DNA of 64,000 nt from Paenibacillus tepidiphilus (GCF_008635795.1 NZ_VWRQ01000017.1:99207-163206); one strand, 5' to 3'. Shown: positions 25,786-34,306, counted from the stretch's first letter. Program-made: numbers and translations. The notes: generated by a model not told the origin, from the letters alone.

Positions 25786-26919
25786 TCAGGTCCGCCGGCG
25801 TTCGGACATTTGCTGCCAGACGGTTCCGGCCGCTTCTTCGCCGGCGGCGATCCGCTCCAAGGCCATGCGGGCCTGCAGGCCGACCTCGAATTCCGGATCG
25901 TCGGCGGCAGCTCGGAGCGCCTCTTCGGCTTCGGCGGTTCCGACCTCGTACAGGAAGCGGGCCGCCCGCCAGCGGACGAGCTTGCTGGCATCGCCCAGCG
26001 CGCGCGTCATCACCGGCGTTGCTGCCGGATCGCCGATGTCTGACAGCGTATCCCCGGCCGTGCGCCGCACGGCCGGAGCGCTGTCAGACATCGCCTCATA
26101 GAGCAGCTCCATCGCTTCCGGCGTGCGCAGGTCGCCCAGGTACACGACCGCAAGCCTGCGGATCTGCAGCTTGGGGTCGTGCAGCGCCGCCCGCAGCTGC
26201 GGCAGCAGCTCCGGCTCGGCGCCAAGGTTCTCCAGCGCGGCGTAGCGCACGCGCCAATCCTCGCTGCTCAGGTCCTGCAGCAGCTCGGAGCGCTCCTTCT
26301 TGTGGCGCTGCTCGACGAACTCGCCGCTGGTGCCGTGCGCGATGGCCTGCTGCACGAGGGAGTCGAGGCGCTCCTGCGGATACGCCGCTTCCAGCTCCTG
26401 CTCGACCTCGCGCGCGATCTCGGCCGGCTCGCCATAGCGCACGCCGTAATCGGTGAGTTTGCGCTCCTTGATCAGCACGGCGCTGGCCACATCCGTCACC
26501 GCCTGCGTGAAGCGGGCGGCGAGGGCAATGCGCTCTTCGGCGCCCCCGGTCTTCACGCGGATCTGCATCGGGATGCCGCGGAACATCTGCACGAAGACCT
26601 GGGATTCGCCGAAGTGGGCGTAGGTCTCGTCTCCGCCAGCCTGTACTTCGGCGCTCAGGCCTTCCGCACCGAACCGGGCCTGCACCTCGCGGAGAATGGC
26701 TGCCCAGTCCGCGCTGCCCTTGCGCTCCAGAGCGGCAAAGTCCGCCGCATGGTAGATGCTGGTCACGCCGGGAATGCCCAGCATATCCCGCGCCCAGGCC
26801 GGTGCGCTGCGCAGGCTTTCCGGTGTGTAGGTCCGGCGGATGCCGGGCTCCAGGCTTTCGTCCAGATGAAGCTTCATCGTATTTGGACTTGGCGTCGGTT
26901 CAATAAAAGTAATCTTCAT
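25786..26919 (-). CDS. CvfC/YpgR-like protein: Nfu N-domain plus HEAT repeats
   Basis: A 377-residue protein whose first 90 residues (MKITFIEPTPSPNTMKL, GIPGVTSIYHAADF) match the Nfu/NifU N-terminal scaffold domain, and whose last 150 are HEAT-like repeats (LSSEDWRVRYAALENLG, LGDASKLVRWRAARFLYEVG). This combination is the conserved virulence factor C family of Staphylococcus aureus and B. subtilis YpgR. The ATG at 26919 follows AGGGGG; the longer frame starts at a TTG without support. Biochemical role is unknown; protein-protein interaction is likely. The window has no adjacent Fe-S genes. Confidence 0.82.
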   Translation of the reverse strand: MKITFIEPTPSPNTMKLHLDESLEPGIRRTYTPESLRSAPAWARDMLGIPGVTSIYHAADFAALERKGSADWAAILREVQARFGAEGLSAEVQAGGDETYAHFGESQVFVQMFRGIPMQIRVKTGGAEERIALAARFTQAVTDVASAVLIKERKLTDYGVRYGEPAEIAREVEQELEAAYPQERLDSLVQQAIAHGTSGEFVEQRHKKERSELLQDLSSEDWRVRYAALENLGAEPELLPQLRAALHDPKLQIRRLAVVYLGDLRTPEAMELLYEAMSDSAPAVRRTAGDTLSDIGDPAATPVMTRALGDASKLVRWRAARFLYEVGTAEAEEALRAAADDPEFEVGLQARMALERIAAGEEAAGTVWQQMSERRRT

Positions 26920-27134
26920 ACGTTTCGCTTCCCCCTTTGTCAACGACTCTTATCACAATGATTGTATATCCGCATTTTACATCATTTACGGCAGAGAACA
27001 CAAAGCGGCGGTAGCGTCGGTCCGCTTAAGGCTGAAGAGAATAGGGTAAAATTTGTATTATATAAATGGAGCTTGTGATTGTTCGGCAGTTTTTGTTCCA
27101 GTTTATATAGCATATTCAAGGAGAGGTGCCGGAA

Positions 27135-28124
27135 ATGGCCAGATTACGTTACAACAATATCGACAACGTCAGCACCGACAAGACGCTCAAGGACCTTCGC
27201 CAGTGGCGCGAGGAACGCCGCCGCAAGAAGAAGGATTATACCTATAGAGTGCCGAACCATCCGCCGCAGCTGGAATACTTGGGCGGGAACCGGCTGGAGA
27301 CGACGATTACCTGGATCGGCCACTCCACCTTTTTCATACAATATGAAGGGCTCAACATTATAACGGACCCGATCTGGGCGCGGCGGCTAGGCTTCGAGAA
27401 GCGCATCAGCGAGCCGGGCATTCCGATCCGCGAGGTGCCGCCGATTGACCTGATCCTCATCTCCCATTCCCACTATGACCATCTGCATCTGAATTCGGTC
27501 CGCAAGCTGTACCGGACAGGAACGACTCTTGTTGTTCCGGCCGGACTGAAGCGGAAGATGCAGCGCAAGGGCTTCGGCAACTGCCTGGAGATGAAGTGGT
27601 GGGAGGAGCTGACGGTCGGACCGGTGAAGCTGTCCTTTGTGCCGACCCAGCATTGGACGCGGCGGACACCGTTCGATACGAACACCTCCCATTGGGGCGG
27701 CTTTGTGCTGGAGCCCGCTGATCCGGACAAGCATCCGCCCGGAGAAGACGGCAGGCGGAAGCTGCCGCCGAATCTTTATTTTGCCGGGGACAGCGGATTC
27801 TTTCCGGGCTTTAAGGAAATCGGCAGCCGCTATAAGGTCCACATCGCGCTGATGCCGATCGGAGCCTATGAACCCGAATGGTTCATGAGCTCACAGCATG
27901 TCAATCCCGAAGAGGCGGTGCAGGCGTTCGTGGATGTCGGCGCCGAGCTGATGATACCGATGCATTTCGGCACCTTCCGGCTGGCCGATGATACAGCGCG
28001 GGAGGCGCTGGACCGGATGGAGCTGGCCCGTGTGGCGGCGGGAATCGCCGAAGAGCGGATACGGGCGCTGGGCTACGGGGAGACGCTGATTGTCCACCCT
28101 GAAGAGCGTTATGCGGAGAAGTGA
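27135..28124 (+). CDS. MBL-fold metallo-hydrolase (NAPE-PLD/UlaG-like)
   Basis: A 329-residue metallo-beta-lactamase-fold enzyme. Metal ligands are visible in HSHYDHLH, the TQHWTRR segment, the bridging Asp in YFAGDSGF and MHFGTF. The overall pattern, with ITWIGHSTFFIQYEG near the N-terminus, is that of the NAPE-PLD-like/UlaG branch rather than beta-lactamases. AAGGAG lies about 10 bases before the ATG. It is cytoplasmic, with no signal peptide. The substrate is not predictable. It is monocistronic, divergent from the CvfC-like gene. Confidence 0.85.
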   Translation: MARLRYNNIDNVSTDKTLKDLRQWREERRRKKKDYTYRVPNHPPQLEYLGGNRLETTITWIGHSTFFIQYEGLNIITDPIWARRLGFEKRISEPGIPIREVPPIDLILISHSHYDHLHLNSVRKLYRTGTTLVVPAGLKRKMQRKGFGNCLEMKWWEELTVGPVKLSFVPTQHWTRRTPFDTNTSHWGGFVLEPADPDKHPPGEDGRRKLPPNLYFAGDSGFFPGFKEIGSRYKVHIALMPIGAYEPEWFMSSQHVNPEEAVQAFVDVGAELMIPMHFGTFRLADDTAREALDRMELARVAAGIAEERIRALGYGETLIVHPEERYAEK

Positions 28125-28197
28125 GTGCAATTTAATGAAAGCTTCGCGTAAGCAGGCGGTAATGAATGGTTTTAGCAGCCAAATGTCGCCCGATTTA

Positions 28198-28206
28198 TGC
28201 TATAAT
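28198..28206 (+). promoter_or_regulatory. Extended -10 promoter of the ABC-F gene
   Basis: A perfect TATAAT (28201-28206) is preceded by TG with one base between, 38 bp upstream of the start codon. The -35 is weak, as is usual for extended -10 promoters. Confidence 0.6.
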
Positions 28207-28243
28207 GAGCCGGAACCCTATGTGAAAAGGATGGTAATGCTTA

Positions 28244-29869
28244 ATGATTAGTACAAGCGGCGTAACACTCCGCTACGGAAAGCGCGCACTTTTTGAGGAC
28301 GTAAACATAAAATTCACACCCGGCAACTGCTATGGACTGATCGGAGCCAACGGCGCCGGCAAGTCGACCTTCCTGAAGATCCTGTCCGGAGAGATTGAAG
28401 CCAACACGGGCGACGTGCATATGACCCCGGGCGAACGTATGGCGGTCCTGAAGCAGAACCATTTCGAATACGATGAGCATCAGGTGCTGGAGACTGTAAT
28501 CATGGGTCACACCCGGCTCTATGAAATTATGAAAGAGAAGGACGCCCTGTATGCCAAGAGCGACTTCTCCGAAGCAGACGGCCTGCGTGCCGGCGAGCTG
28601 GAAGGCGAATTCGCCGAGCTGAACGGCTGGGACGCGGAGCCGGATGCAGCTGCACTCTTGATCGGCCTTGGAATTATGCGTGAACTGCATGACAAGAAGA
28701 TGGCTGAGCTGAGCGGCAATGAGAAGGTACGTGTGCTCCTGGCTCAGGCGCTGTTCGGCCGCCCGAACAACCTGCTGCTTGACGAACCTACCAACCACTT
28801 GGATCTGGAATCCATCGGCTGGCTGGAGAACTTCCTGATGGATTATGAAGGTACTGTTATTGTGGTATCCCATGACCGTCACTTCCTGAACAAAGTATGT
28901 ACCCATATCGCAGACATCGACTTCGGCAAAATCCAGATGTACGTCGGCAACTACGACTTCTGGTATGAGTCCAGCCAGCTCGCGCAGGCACTGCAGCGCG
29001 ATGCCAACAAGAAGAAGGAAGACAAGATCAAGGAGCTGCAAGCATTCATTCAGCGTTTCTCGGCGAATGCTTCCAAGTCGAAGCAGGCTACCTCGCGTAA
29101 GAAGCAACTGGACAAAATTACGCTGGATGACATCCGTCCTTCCAACCGTAAATATCCGTTCCTGAACTTCAAGCCGGAGCGTGAAGCCGGCAAACAGCTC
29201 TTGACCATTTCGGGCCTGAGCAAGTCGGTAGACGGGGATAAGCTGCTGGACGAATTCAGCCTGGTCGTGAACAAGGGAGACAAGATTGCTTTCGTAGGAC
29301 CTTATTCCCAGCCGAAATCGATGCTCTTTGAGATCATTATGGGCGAACAGGAAGCCGATGCCGGTGAATATACATGGGGCGTTACAACGACCCAGGCCTA
29401 TTTCCCTAAGGATAACTCCAGTTATTTCGACGGGGTGGATATGAATCTGGTGGAATGGCTGCGCCAATACTCCAAGGATCAGGACGAAACGTTCCTGCGC
29501 GGCTTCCTGGGCCGTATGCTGTTCTCCGGGGAAGAAGCGCTCAAGAAGGCAAGCGTGCTGTCCGGGGGCGAGAAGGTCCGCTGTATGCTGGCCAAAATGA
29601 TGCTCAACGGCGCCAACGTGCTGGTCTTCGATGAGCCGACAAACCATCTGGATCTGGAGTCCATTACCGCGCTGAACAACGGGCTGATTGATTTCGACGG
29701 CACGATCCTGTTCACCTCGCATGACCATCAGTTCATCCAGACCATTGCCAACCGCATTGTGGAGATTACTCCGGCAGGTGTCATTGACCGCAGCATGAGC
29801 TACGACGAATACCTGGATAATCCGGAGATTAAAGAAATGCGCCAGCGCATGTATCCTGTGGAAGCGTAA
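28244..29869 (+). CDS. ABC-F ATPase, YkpA/YbiT-like
   Basis: A 541-residue soluble protein with two ABC domains joined by a charged linker, the ABC-F plan of ribosome-associated translation factors. Domain 1 has a normal Walker A (GANGAGKST), signature LSGNEKVR and LLLDEPTNHLDLES. The linker includes SKSKQATSRKKQLDKI. Domain 2 has LSGGEKVRC and VFDEPTNHLDLES but a degenerate P-loop, GPYSQPKS. As I recall, YkpA-like proteins commonly have a divergent second P-loop. The start at 28244 follows AAAAGGA at long spacing. A tandem hairpin repeat begins 5 bases after its stop. Confidence 0.92.
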   Translation: MISTSGVTLRYGKRALFEDVNIKFTPGNCYGLIGANGAGKSTFLKILSGEIEANTGDVHMTPGERMAVLKQNHFEYDEHQVLETVIMGHTRLYEIMKEKDALYAKSDFSEADGLRAGELEGEFAELNGWDAEPDAAALLIGLGIMRELHDKKMAELSGNEKVRVLLAQALFGRPNNLLLDEPTNHLDLESIGWLENFLMDYEGTVIVVSHDRHFLNKVCTHIADIDFGKIQMYVGNYDFWYESSQLAQALQRDANKKKEDKIKELQAFIQRFSANASKSKQATSRKKQLDKITLDDIRPSNRKYPFLNFKPEREAGKQLLTISGLSKSVDGDKLLDEFSLVVNKGDKIAFVGPYSQPKSMLFEIIMGEQEADAGEYTWGVTTTQAYFPKDNSSYFDGVDMNLVEWLRQYSKDQDETFLRGFLGRMLFSGEEALKKASVLSGGEKVRCMLAKMMLNGANVLVFDEPTNHLDLESITALNNGLIDFDGTILFTSHDHQFIQTIANRIVEITPAGVIDRSMSYDEYLDNPEIKEMRQRMYPVEA

Positions 29870-29874
29870 AACAA

Positions 29875-30029
29875 CCCCACAAAGTGGGGCCTTGACCTGG
29901 AGTAGACTCAGGTACTTTGCGGGGACCCCTAAGATATTACCCCCCCCACAAAGTGGGGCACTTTACCTGGAGTAGACTCAGGTACTTTGCGGGGACCCCT
30001 AAGATATTTTCACCCCCCACAAAGTGGGG
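29875..30029 (+). repeat. Tandem hairpin element, about 2.3 copies of 70 bp
   Basis: Units start at 29875, 29944 and 30015. Each has the perfect hairpin CCCCACAAAGTGGGG, an ACCT-GAGT-AG-ACTC-AGGT hairpin, then ACTTTGCGGGGACCCC and AAGATATT. The first and last blocks are also mutually complementary (CCCCACAAAGT with ACTTTGCGGGG, one mismatch), so alternative folds exist. The third copy is incomplete. Related copies lie at 10991 (inverted) and 63799. Confidence 0.88.
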
Positions 30030-30063
30030 CCTTGGTCTGGAGCGATTCCCCCGAAAATATATA

Positions 30064-30104
30064 AAAACGGCTGCATCATCCCATGGGAATGATGCAGCCG
30101 TTTA
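30064..30104. terminator. Bidirectional terminator
   Basis: AAACGGCTGCATCAT pairs perfectly with ATGATGCAGCCGTTT around a palindromic loop; A-rich on the left and T-rich on the right, it serves the ABC-F gene (+) and the small basic gene (-). Confidence 0.85.
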
Positions 30105-30141
30105 TCGTTCCAGGCCGGGCAGCAGTGCCCTGCCGCAGGTC

Positions 30142-30327
30142 CTAAGACCCGCCGGTACGGCGGCGCTGATTATTGGGCTTCTTGTTGTTTTGGCTCTTCA
30201 GCGGCTTGGCGGAGCCTGCCTGGAAATTCGCACCCGGCTTCGCCGAGGAGTTCTGCTTTTTCTGCTCCAGCTTCTGGCGGATAGCGTCTGCCAGGTTGAC
30301 CTTTGGCCGTTCATTGTTTTCGCTCAT
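30142..30327 (-). CDS. Small basic, probably disordered protein
   Basis: A 61-residue protein starting MSENNERPKVNLADAIRQKL, then a Gln/Lys/Asn-rich, low-complexity tail ending RRRTGGS. AAGGAGG sits 8 bases upstream of the ATG at 30327, which is why this start is chosen over one 24 bases earlier. No cysteines, signal peptide or membrane segment. Its basic, flexible tail could bind nucleic acid, but no function is known to me. Confidence 0.7.
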   Translation of the reverse strand: MSENNERPKVNLADAIRQKLEQKKQNSSAKPGANFQAGSAKPLKSQNNKKPNNQRRRTGGS

Positions 30328-30394
30328 TGTGTTAACCTCCTTAAGAAGCAAGTCCTATAGAATTCATTCTAATGGTTTTTAAATGCCGCTACAA

Positions 30395-30424
30395 GGGCAA
30401 GAATAGTTCAAGGAATGGTTGCCC
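30395..30424 (+). other. Hairpin in the cation-efflux gene leader
   Basis: GGGCAA and TTGCCC form a 6-bp stem around an 18-base loop, 47 bp before the start codon. Possible RNA element or operator; no consensus recognised. Confidence 0.3.
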
Positions 30425-30470
30425 ATGCCGGGAACATAAACATAGGGATCATTAAGGGAGGCTGGTGCCA

Positions 30471-31364
30471 ATGGGCGATATTTATGAGGATATACGCAAG
30501 GGAGAGCGGGGAGCCGTTATCAGCATCGCCGCTTATCTGGTGCTCTCTGCCTTTAAGCTGATTAGCGGTACGCTGTTTGCCTCCAGTGCGCTGATTGCCG
30601 ACGGCTTCAATAATCTGACCGACATTGTCGCCTCAACCGCAGTGCTGATCGGGCTGCGGATTTCGCGCAAGCCGCCTGATGCCGATCATCCGTACGGGCA
30701 TTTCCGGGCCGAGACGGTGGCGGCGCTGCTGGCCTCATTCATTATGGCGACGGTTGGCATCCAGGTGATTGTGGAGGCGGTGCGCTCCTTATTCGAGGGA
30801 GGCAAGGCGGTGCCGGATATCCGGTCTGCCGCTGTAGCGCTGGTATGTGCGGTTGCCATGCTCGGCGTTTATGTATATAACAAAAGGCTGGCCCAGCGGA
30901 TTAATAACGCAGCGTTAATGGCGGCTGCCAAGGATAACTTCTCGGATGCGCTCGTCAGCATTGGAGCCACAGTCGGCATTGTCGGCGCGCAGTTCGGCCT
31001 GCCCTGGATTGACTCGGCGGCGGCAGTCGTTGTCGGGCTGCTGATCATGAAGACAGCCTGGGATATATTCCGTGATTCAACCTACCGCCTGACCGACGGC
31101 TTTGAGGAGAACCGGCTGCTGGACCTGCGCAGCACCATCGCACGCACGCCGGGGGTGGAGGCGATCAAGGATTTGAAGGCCCGGGTGCACGGCAATCACG
31201 TCCTGGTGGATGTCGTTGTGGAGGTGGATGCCGGAATTACTGTCATGGAGGGTCATCGAATCAGTGATTCAATTGAGGAGCGGATGGGTAAGCTTCATAA
31301 TATAATGAATGTGCAGGTACATGTGGAGCCATCGGCCAAGGAGGCCCGGGAAAATCCTAGTTAG
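30471..31364 (+). CDS. Cation diffusion facilitator family transporter
   Basis: A 297-residue CDF transporter that exports divalent metal ions in exchange for protons. Six helices are evident; the metal site signature appears in ALIADGFNNLTDI and later in AAKDNFSDALVS, with the His-rich DADHPYGHFRAETVA between. The C-terminal cytoplasmic domain has GVEAIKDLKARVHGNHVLVDV. GGGAGG precedes the ATG at 30471; an upstream in-frame GTG is less well placed. The presence of DxxN/D pairs in helices 2 and 5 suggests Zn, Mn or Fe, not resolvable here. Confidence 0.92.
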   Translation: MGDIYEDIRKGERGAVISIAAYLVLSAFKLISGTLFASSALIADGFNNLTDIVASTAVLIGLRISRKPPDADHPYGHFRAETVAALLASFIMATVGIQVIVEAVRSLFEGGKAVPDIRSAAVALVCAVAMLGVYVYNKRLAQRINNAALMAAAKDNFSDALVSIGATVGIVGAQFGLPWIDSAAAVVVGLLIMKTAWDIFRDSTYRLTDGFEENRLLDLRSTIARTPGVEAIKDLKARVHGNHVLVDVVVEVDAGITVMEGHRISDSIEERMGKLHNIMNVQVHVEPSAKEARENPS

Positions 31365-31414
31365 CTGTAATTTCCACCAAATCCAAGGAGAATTCAAGAC
31401 TATAGACCCGGGGC

Positions 31415-31440
31415 TTGCCATAACTTGGCAAGCTTTTTTG
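31415..31440 (+). terminator. Terminator after the CDF gene
   Basis: CTTGCCA pairs with TGGCAAG, followed by CTTTTTTG. Confidence 0.85.
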
Positions 31441-31445
31441 TGAGA

Positions 31446-31463
31446 TTTGGAGCATGCTCCAAA
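31446..31463. promoter_or_regulatory. Perfect 18-bp palindrome before the NlpC/P60 gene
   Basis: TTTGGAGCATGCTCCAAA is perfectly symmetric and lies 14 bp upstream of a consensus TATAAT (31478-31483) that lacks a good -35. This is the position of an activator or repressor site. The regulator is unknown. Confidence 0.5.
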
Positions 31464-31553
31464 GTCATGCCTACCCCTATAATGAGGGCAGAAAGCAACA
31501 ATCGTAGCGCGCGCCGTTGTTGGATTTCTCACTATAGTAAGCGGGGGAACGCT

Positions 31554-32603
31554 ATGATCACAACTTACAAGCAAGTGGCTGCAACGTTACTGGTCTCGGC
31601 AACGCTTGCAGTATCATTGGGAGTGTCCGCACCGGAGCGGGCGTTCGCGGCTACAGCCGGGTCGTCGGTTACGGCAACAGCTTCACAAACCGGAATCATT
31701 CAATCTTCGGTTCGTCTGCGCACGAGTCCTTCAACAAGCGGCAGTGTAATCAAATACCTGAAGCAAGGCGACCAAGTGGTTATATTGGAACAAACGAACA
31801 GTTATTGGTACAAGGTGAGAACAGCGTCGGGCGAAGTGGGTTATACCAGCACGGATGACCAGTACATCAGCGTTGCTGCGGCACCTGCCGCTACACCGAC
31901 TGCAGTGATCGAGTCTTCGGTCCGCCTGCGCGAGACACCTTCGACCAGCGGAAAAGTTCTGGGGTATTTAAACAAAGGGGATCAAGTGGTAATATTGGAA
32001 GAGACCAATAGCTATTGGTATAAGGTGCAGACCTCACAAGGGACAGTCGGCTACACCAGTTCTTCCGATCAGTACATTTCGGTTGGAGGTGCAGCACCTG
32101 CGCCGACACCGACACCTACGCCGGCACCAACACCGACTCCGGCGCCAACGCCGCCGGCTTCATCTGCAGTCCTTGAGAGAGTCATTGCCGCAGGCATGGG
32201 TTATCTGGGAACTCCTTATGAGTTCGGTTCCAGCCGCAGCAATACCAGCACGTTCGACTGCTCGGACTTTATCCGGCAGATTTTCATGGATGCGGCTAAT
32301 CTGAAGCTGCCTGCCGATTCCCGGCAGCAAGGCACCTGGGTTAAGGAAAACAGCAGGGCGGTAACCGATATCTCGGCTCTCAAACGCGGAGATCTGATGT
32401 TCTTTATGGATTATAAAGGGAGCTCGGCTTCGGCTTATGCCGGAATCAACAAGTCCACGGCCAGAATCACACATGTCGCCATGTATTTGGGAGACGGACA
32501 GATTCTGCATACGTATTCCGTATCTTCGGGCGGAGTAAGAGTAGATAAATTAAGCGCTTCTTGGATGAACCGTTTCCTTTACGGAGGTTCGGTCATCCGC
32601 TAA
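31554..32603 (+). CDS. Secreted SH3-SH3-NlpC/P60 cell-wall hydrolase
   Basis: A 349-residue exported gamma-D-glutamyl/D,L-endopeptidase type enzyme. It has a signal peptide (ending near AFAATA), two bacterial SH3 domains (about 42-105 and 118-180) that are near copies of each other (SSVRLR..PSTSG, YLKQGDQVVILE / YLNKGDQVVILE), a Pro-Thr linker, and an NlpC/P60 domain with catalytic Cys236 (TFDCSDF), His307 (ITHVAMY) and a third polar His (LHTYS). GCGGGGGA precedes the ATG at 31554. It would cut peptidoglycan stem peptides. Duplication of the SH3 unit is recent-looking. Confidence 0.92.
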   Translation: MITTYKQVAATLLVSATLAVSLGVSAPERAFAATAGSSVTATASQTGIIQSSVRLRTSPSTSGSVIKYLKQGDQVVILEQTNSYWYKVRTASGEVGYTSTDDQYISVAAAPAATPTAVIESSVRLRETPSTSGKVLGYLNKGDQVVILEETNSYWYKVQTSQGTVGYTSSSDQYISVGGAAPAPTPTPTPAPTPTPAPTPPASSAVLERVIAAGMGYLGTPYEFGSSRSNTSTFDCSDFIRQIFMDAANLKLPADSRQQGTWVKENSRAVTDISALKRGDLMFFMDYKGSSASAYAGINKSTARITHVAMYLGDGQILHTYSVSSGGVRVDKLSASWMNRFLYGGSVIR

Positions 32604-32679
32604 TATAGAAGTAGTGAAACAAAGAAGCGATTGTTTCGCGAGGGTTTGTGACGGGTGAACTAAGGCGGATGTTAGTTGG

Positions 32680-32722
32680 GGCTATCCCTTCAGTGGACGA
32701 ATCTACTGCAGGGATAGCCTTT
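32680..32722 (+). terminator. Terminator after the NlpC/P60 gene
   Basis: GGCTATCCC pairs with GGGATAGCC, with an inner CAGT/ACTG stem, then TTTCC. A second hairpin (CTTCAAAG/CTTTGAGG) with seven T follows at 32737-32771. Confidence 0.75.
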
Positions 32723-32768
32723 CCTGTTGTTTGGCGCTTCAAAGGCTACATACTTTGAGGGGCTTTTT

Positions 32769-33143
32769 TTATGGAGTGATTACATAGGCAGACATAGGAA
32801 CCTTGATCCAGGCTTTGCCCAGCCATGTATAAATTTCTCGCCATTCATTTCCGAACACATCGGTTACCACAGCACCTGTGGTATCAATGGTTTGGGCGCC
32901 CAGCCAGCCTACCGGCGTCATGCTGTTGGTGGATAAGTGGAACGGTGTGGCCTGGGTCAGAATAATTTGCGGAGTCGCAGGCTTGATATCGGCAGGAGTG
33001 ATTACAGGATCAGCCGGGTCGACATAAGTGGTTCCAGTTACGGTTGTGGTGGTGTCGACAGTGGTCACTTCGGCTGCCGAGGCGGTCGCGGCGATCGAAG
33101 CCATAAGTCCTAATGCAACGGTGAGGCTGGCTAATTTCTTCAT
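32769..33143 (-). CDS. Small secreted protein of unknown function
   Basis: A 124-residue protein with a clear signal peptide (MKKLASLTVALGLMASIAA, cleavage near ASAAEV), a Thr/Val-rich stretch, a proline-rich segment, then an aromatic C-terminal portion (EWREIYTWLGKAWIKV). TAGGAGG precedes the ATG. The C-terminal half resembles a small SH3-like or wall-associated module, but I cannot assign a family. The long upstream region (33144-33446) has no gene. Confidence 0.7.
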   Translation of the reverse strand: MKKLASLTVALGLMASIAATASAAEVTTVDTTTTVTGTTYVDPADPVITPADIKPATPQIILTQATPFHLSTNSMTPVGWLGAQTIDTTGAVVTDVFGNEWREIYTWLGKAWIKVPMSAYVITP

Positions 33144-33369
33144 CGAATAATTCCTCCTAATAGTGGTTTGGGTGTGTGGATTTTTCCATAAAGCGCTGCG
33201 CTAATAAGCATGTAAACCAAAAGTGCATAGGGTGAAACCGGGTGTAACGCCTAATAGTCAAAAAAAATTTGCATCCGTTTACTTTGCTGTGACATTAAGC
33301 ATGGAAAGGCCTACACTTTCTGCAGGATGAATATATATATAGTAGGCTTTGCCGGCCGCCTTCATAGAA

Positions 33370-33418
33370 CAGGCCCGCGTAACTCTGAACCAGAGTCACC
33401 GGGCCTGAAATCCTTTTT
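33370..33418 (+). terminator. Orphan terminator-like hairpin
   Basis: CAGGCCCG pairs with CGGGCCTG, with an inner ACTCTG/CAGAGT stem, and is followed after six bases by TTTTTT on the plus strand. No plus-strand gene lies upstream after 32603, and the flanking genes are both on the minus strand. Confidence 0.55.
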
Positions 33419-33446
33419 TGCTTAAGCTGATCTGCTTATCCGGTCC

Positions 33447-33614
33447 CTACATCGATCTTCCCCGGCGTCCTGTAAAGAGGGAAATGACGAAGAGAACCAG
33501 GAAGACAAAGAATAATACTTTGGCAATTCCCACTGCCGCAGATACGATATTAAAGAAACCGAATATGCCGGCGATCAGTGCAATAACCAGCAGGAGTACG
33601 GACCATCTTAACAT
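33447..33614 (-). CDS. DUF1328 (YtjA-like) small membrane protein
   Basis: A 55-residue protein read directly from the minus strand: MLRWSVLLLVIALIAGIFG, then a second hydrophobic stretch ending VLFVISLFTGRRGRSM. The LRW start, two helices and GRRG tail are those of the DUF1328/YtjA family, made by many bacteria under stress. AAAGGA lies 10 bases upstream of the ATG. Function is unknown. Its neighbours are stress-type genes near the SigB operon. Confidence 0.85.
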   Translation of the reverse strand: MLRWSVLLLVIALIAGIFGFFNIVSAAVGIAKVLFFVFLVLFVISLFTGRRGRSM

Positions 33615-33716
33615 GTTATGTCATCCTTTCCGTGTGTGGTGTAGTCAATGTTTAAACGGCCTGATGACTGATGAAACAGGAGGGATAGAGATAGGCTTAC
33701 AGACGCTTGACAGATT

Positions 33717-33742
33717 GTTTCGGCCCGGGAGCCTCCGGGTAA
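33717..33742 (+). promoter_or_regulatory. SigB-type promoter of the DUF948 gene
   Basis: GTTTCG, a 14-bp spacer and GGGTAA closely match the B. subtilis SigB consensus (GTTTAA, 12-15 bp, GGGTAT), 57 bp before the start codon. Confidence 0.6.
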
Positions 33743-33799
33743 CTATGCATTATCAAGGCAGAGCACGCCGACATTTATGAAGTGGAAGGGGTTATCCGA

Positions 33800-34306
33800 A
33801 TGATTATTGAACTTAGCGTAGCACTCGTAGCCATTGCATTTGCCGTCCTTGTATTTTTCCTTATTAAGACCTTACAGTCCGCGAAAGTGTCCCTCGATAA
33901 AGTCAGCCAGACTCTGCAGGAAGTTCAGAAGACTGTCGACGAGCTTACCTATGAAGTAAAGACAACCGTTAGGCATGCCAATGATATTACCGCTGACGTT
34001 CAGGGCAAAATACAAAAAATCGATCCGATTGTTGACTCGGTCAAGAATCTGGGTGATGTTATGAACGAATTGACGCTGACCGTGAAGCAAGTATCCGTAA
34101 CGGTGATTGAGAAATTCCGCAAATCACGTGAATTGAAGGAGAAGGCTGATACGGTTTCGATTAATAATAACGAACTGACGCCTGCGGAAGAGCGCACGCT
34201 GAGTTCTTACAAGGCTGTGAACGAGAATAAATCTTCCAGCAAGGTGGCCACTGTTCTTAAGACCGTAGATACCGCAGCAGCCATCTGGCAGAAATTCCGC
34301 CGATAA
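33800..34306 (+). CDS. DUF948 membrane-anchored general stress protein (YtxG-like)
   Basis: A 168-residue protein: one N-terminal membrane helix (MIIELSVALVAIAFAVLVFF) followed by a long amphipathic helix with heptad-like spacing (KVSLDKVSQTLQEVQKTVDEL) and a polar tail. This is the DUF948 family; B. subtilis YtxG belongs to SigB and sporulation-linked operons with YtxH. GAAGGGG precedes the ATG at 33800. A SigB-type promoter lies upstream, and a ytxH-like gene occurs at 45.3 kb. Structural or envelope role inferred. Confidence 0.85.
   Translation: MIIELSVALVAIAFAVLVFFLIKTLQSAKVSLDKVSQTLQEVQKTVDELTYEVKTTVRHANDITADVQGKIQKIDPIVDSVKNLGDVMNELTLTVKQVSVTVIEKFRKSRELKEKADTVSINNNELTPAEERTLSSYKAVNENKSSSKVATVLKTVDTAAAIWQKFRR

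Noticed and set aside
26179..26961. 260-residue plus-strand frame over the CvfC-like gene
   Set aside because: No family features and no ribosome-binding site; it exists because of GC-rich codon third positions in the real minus-strand gene.
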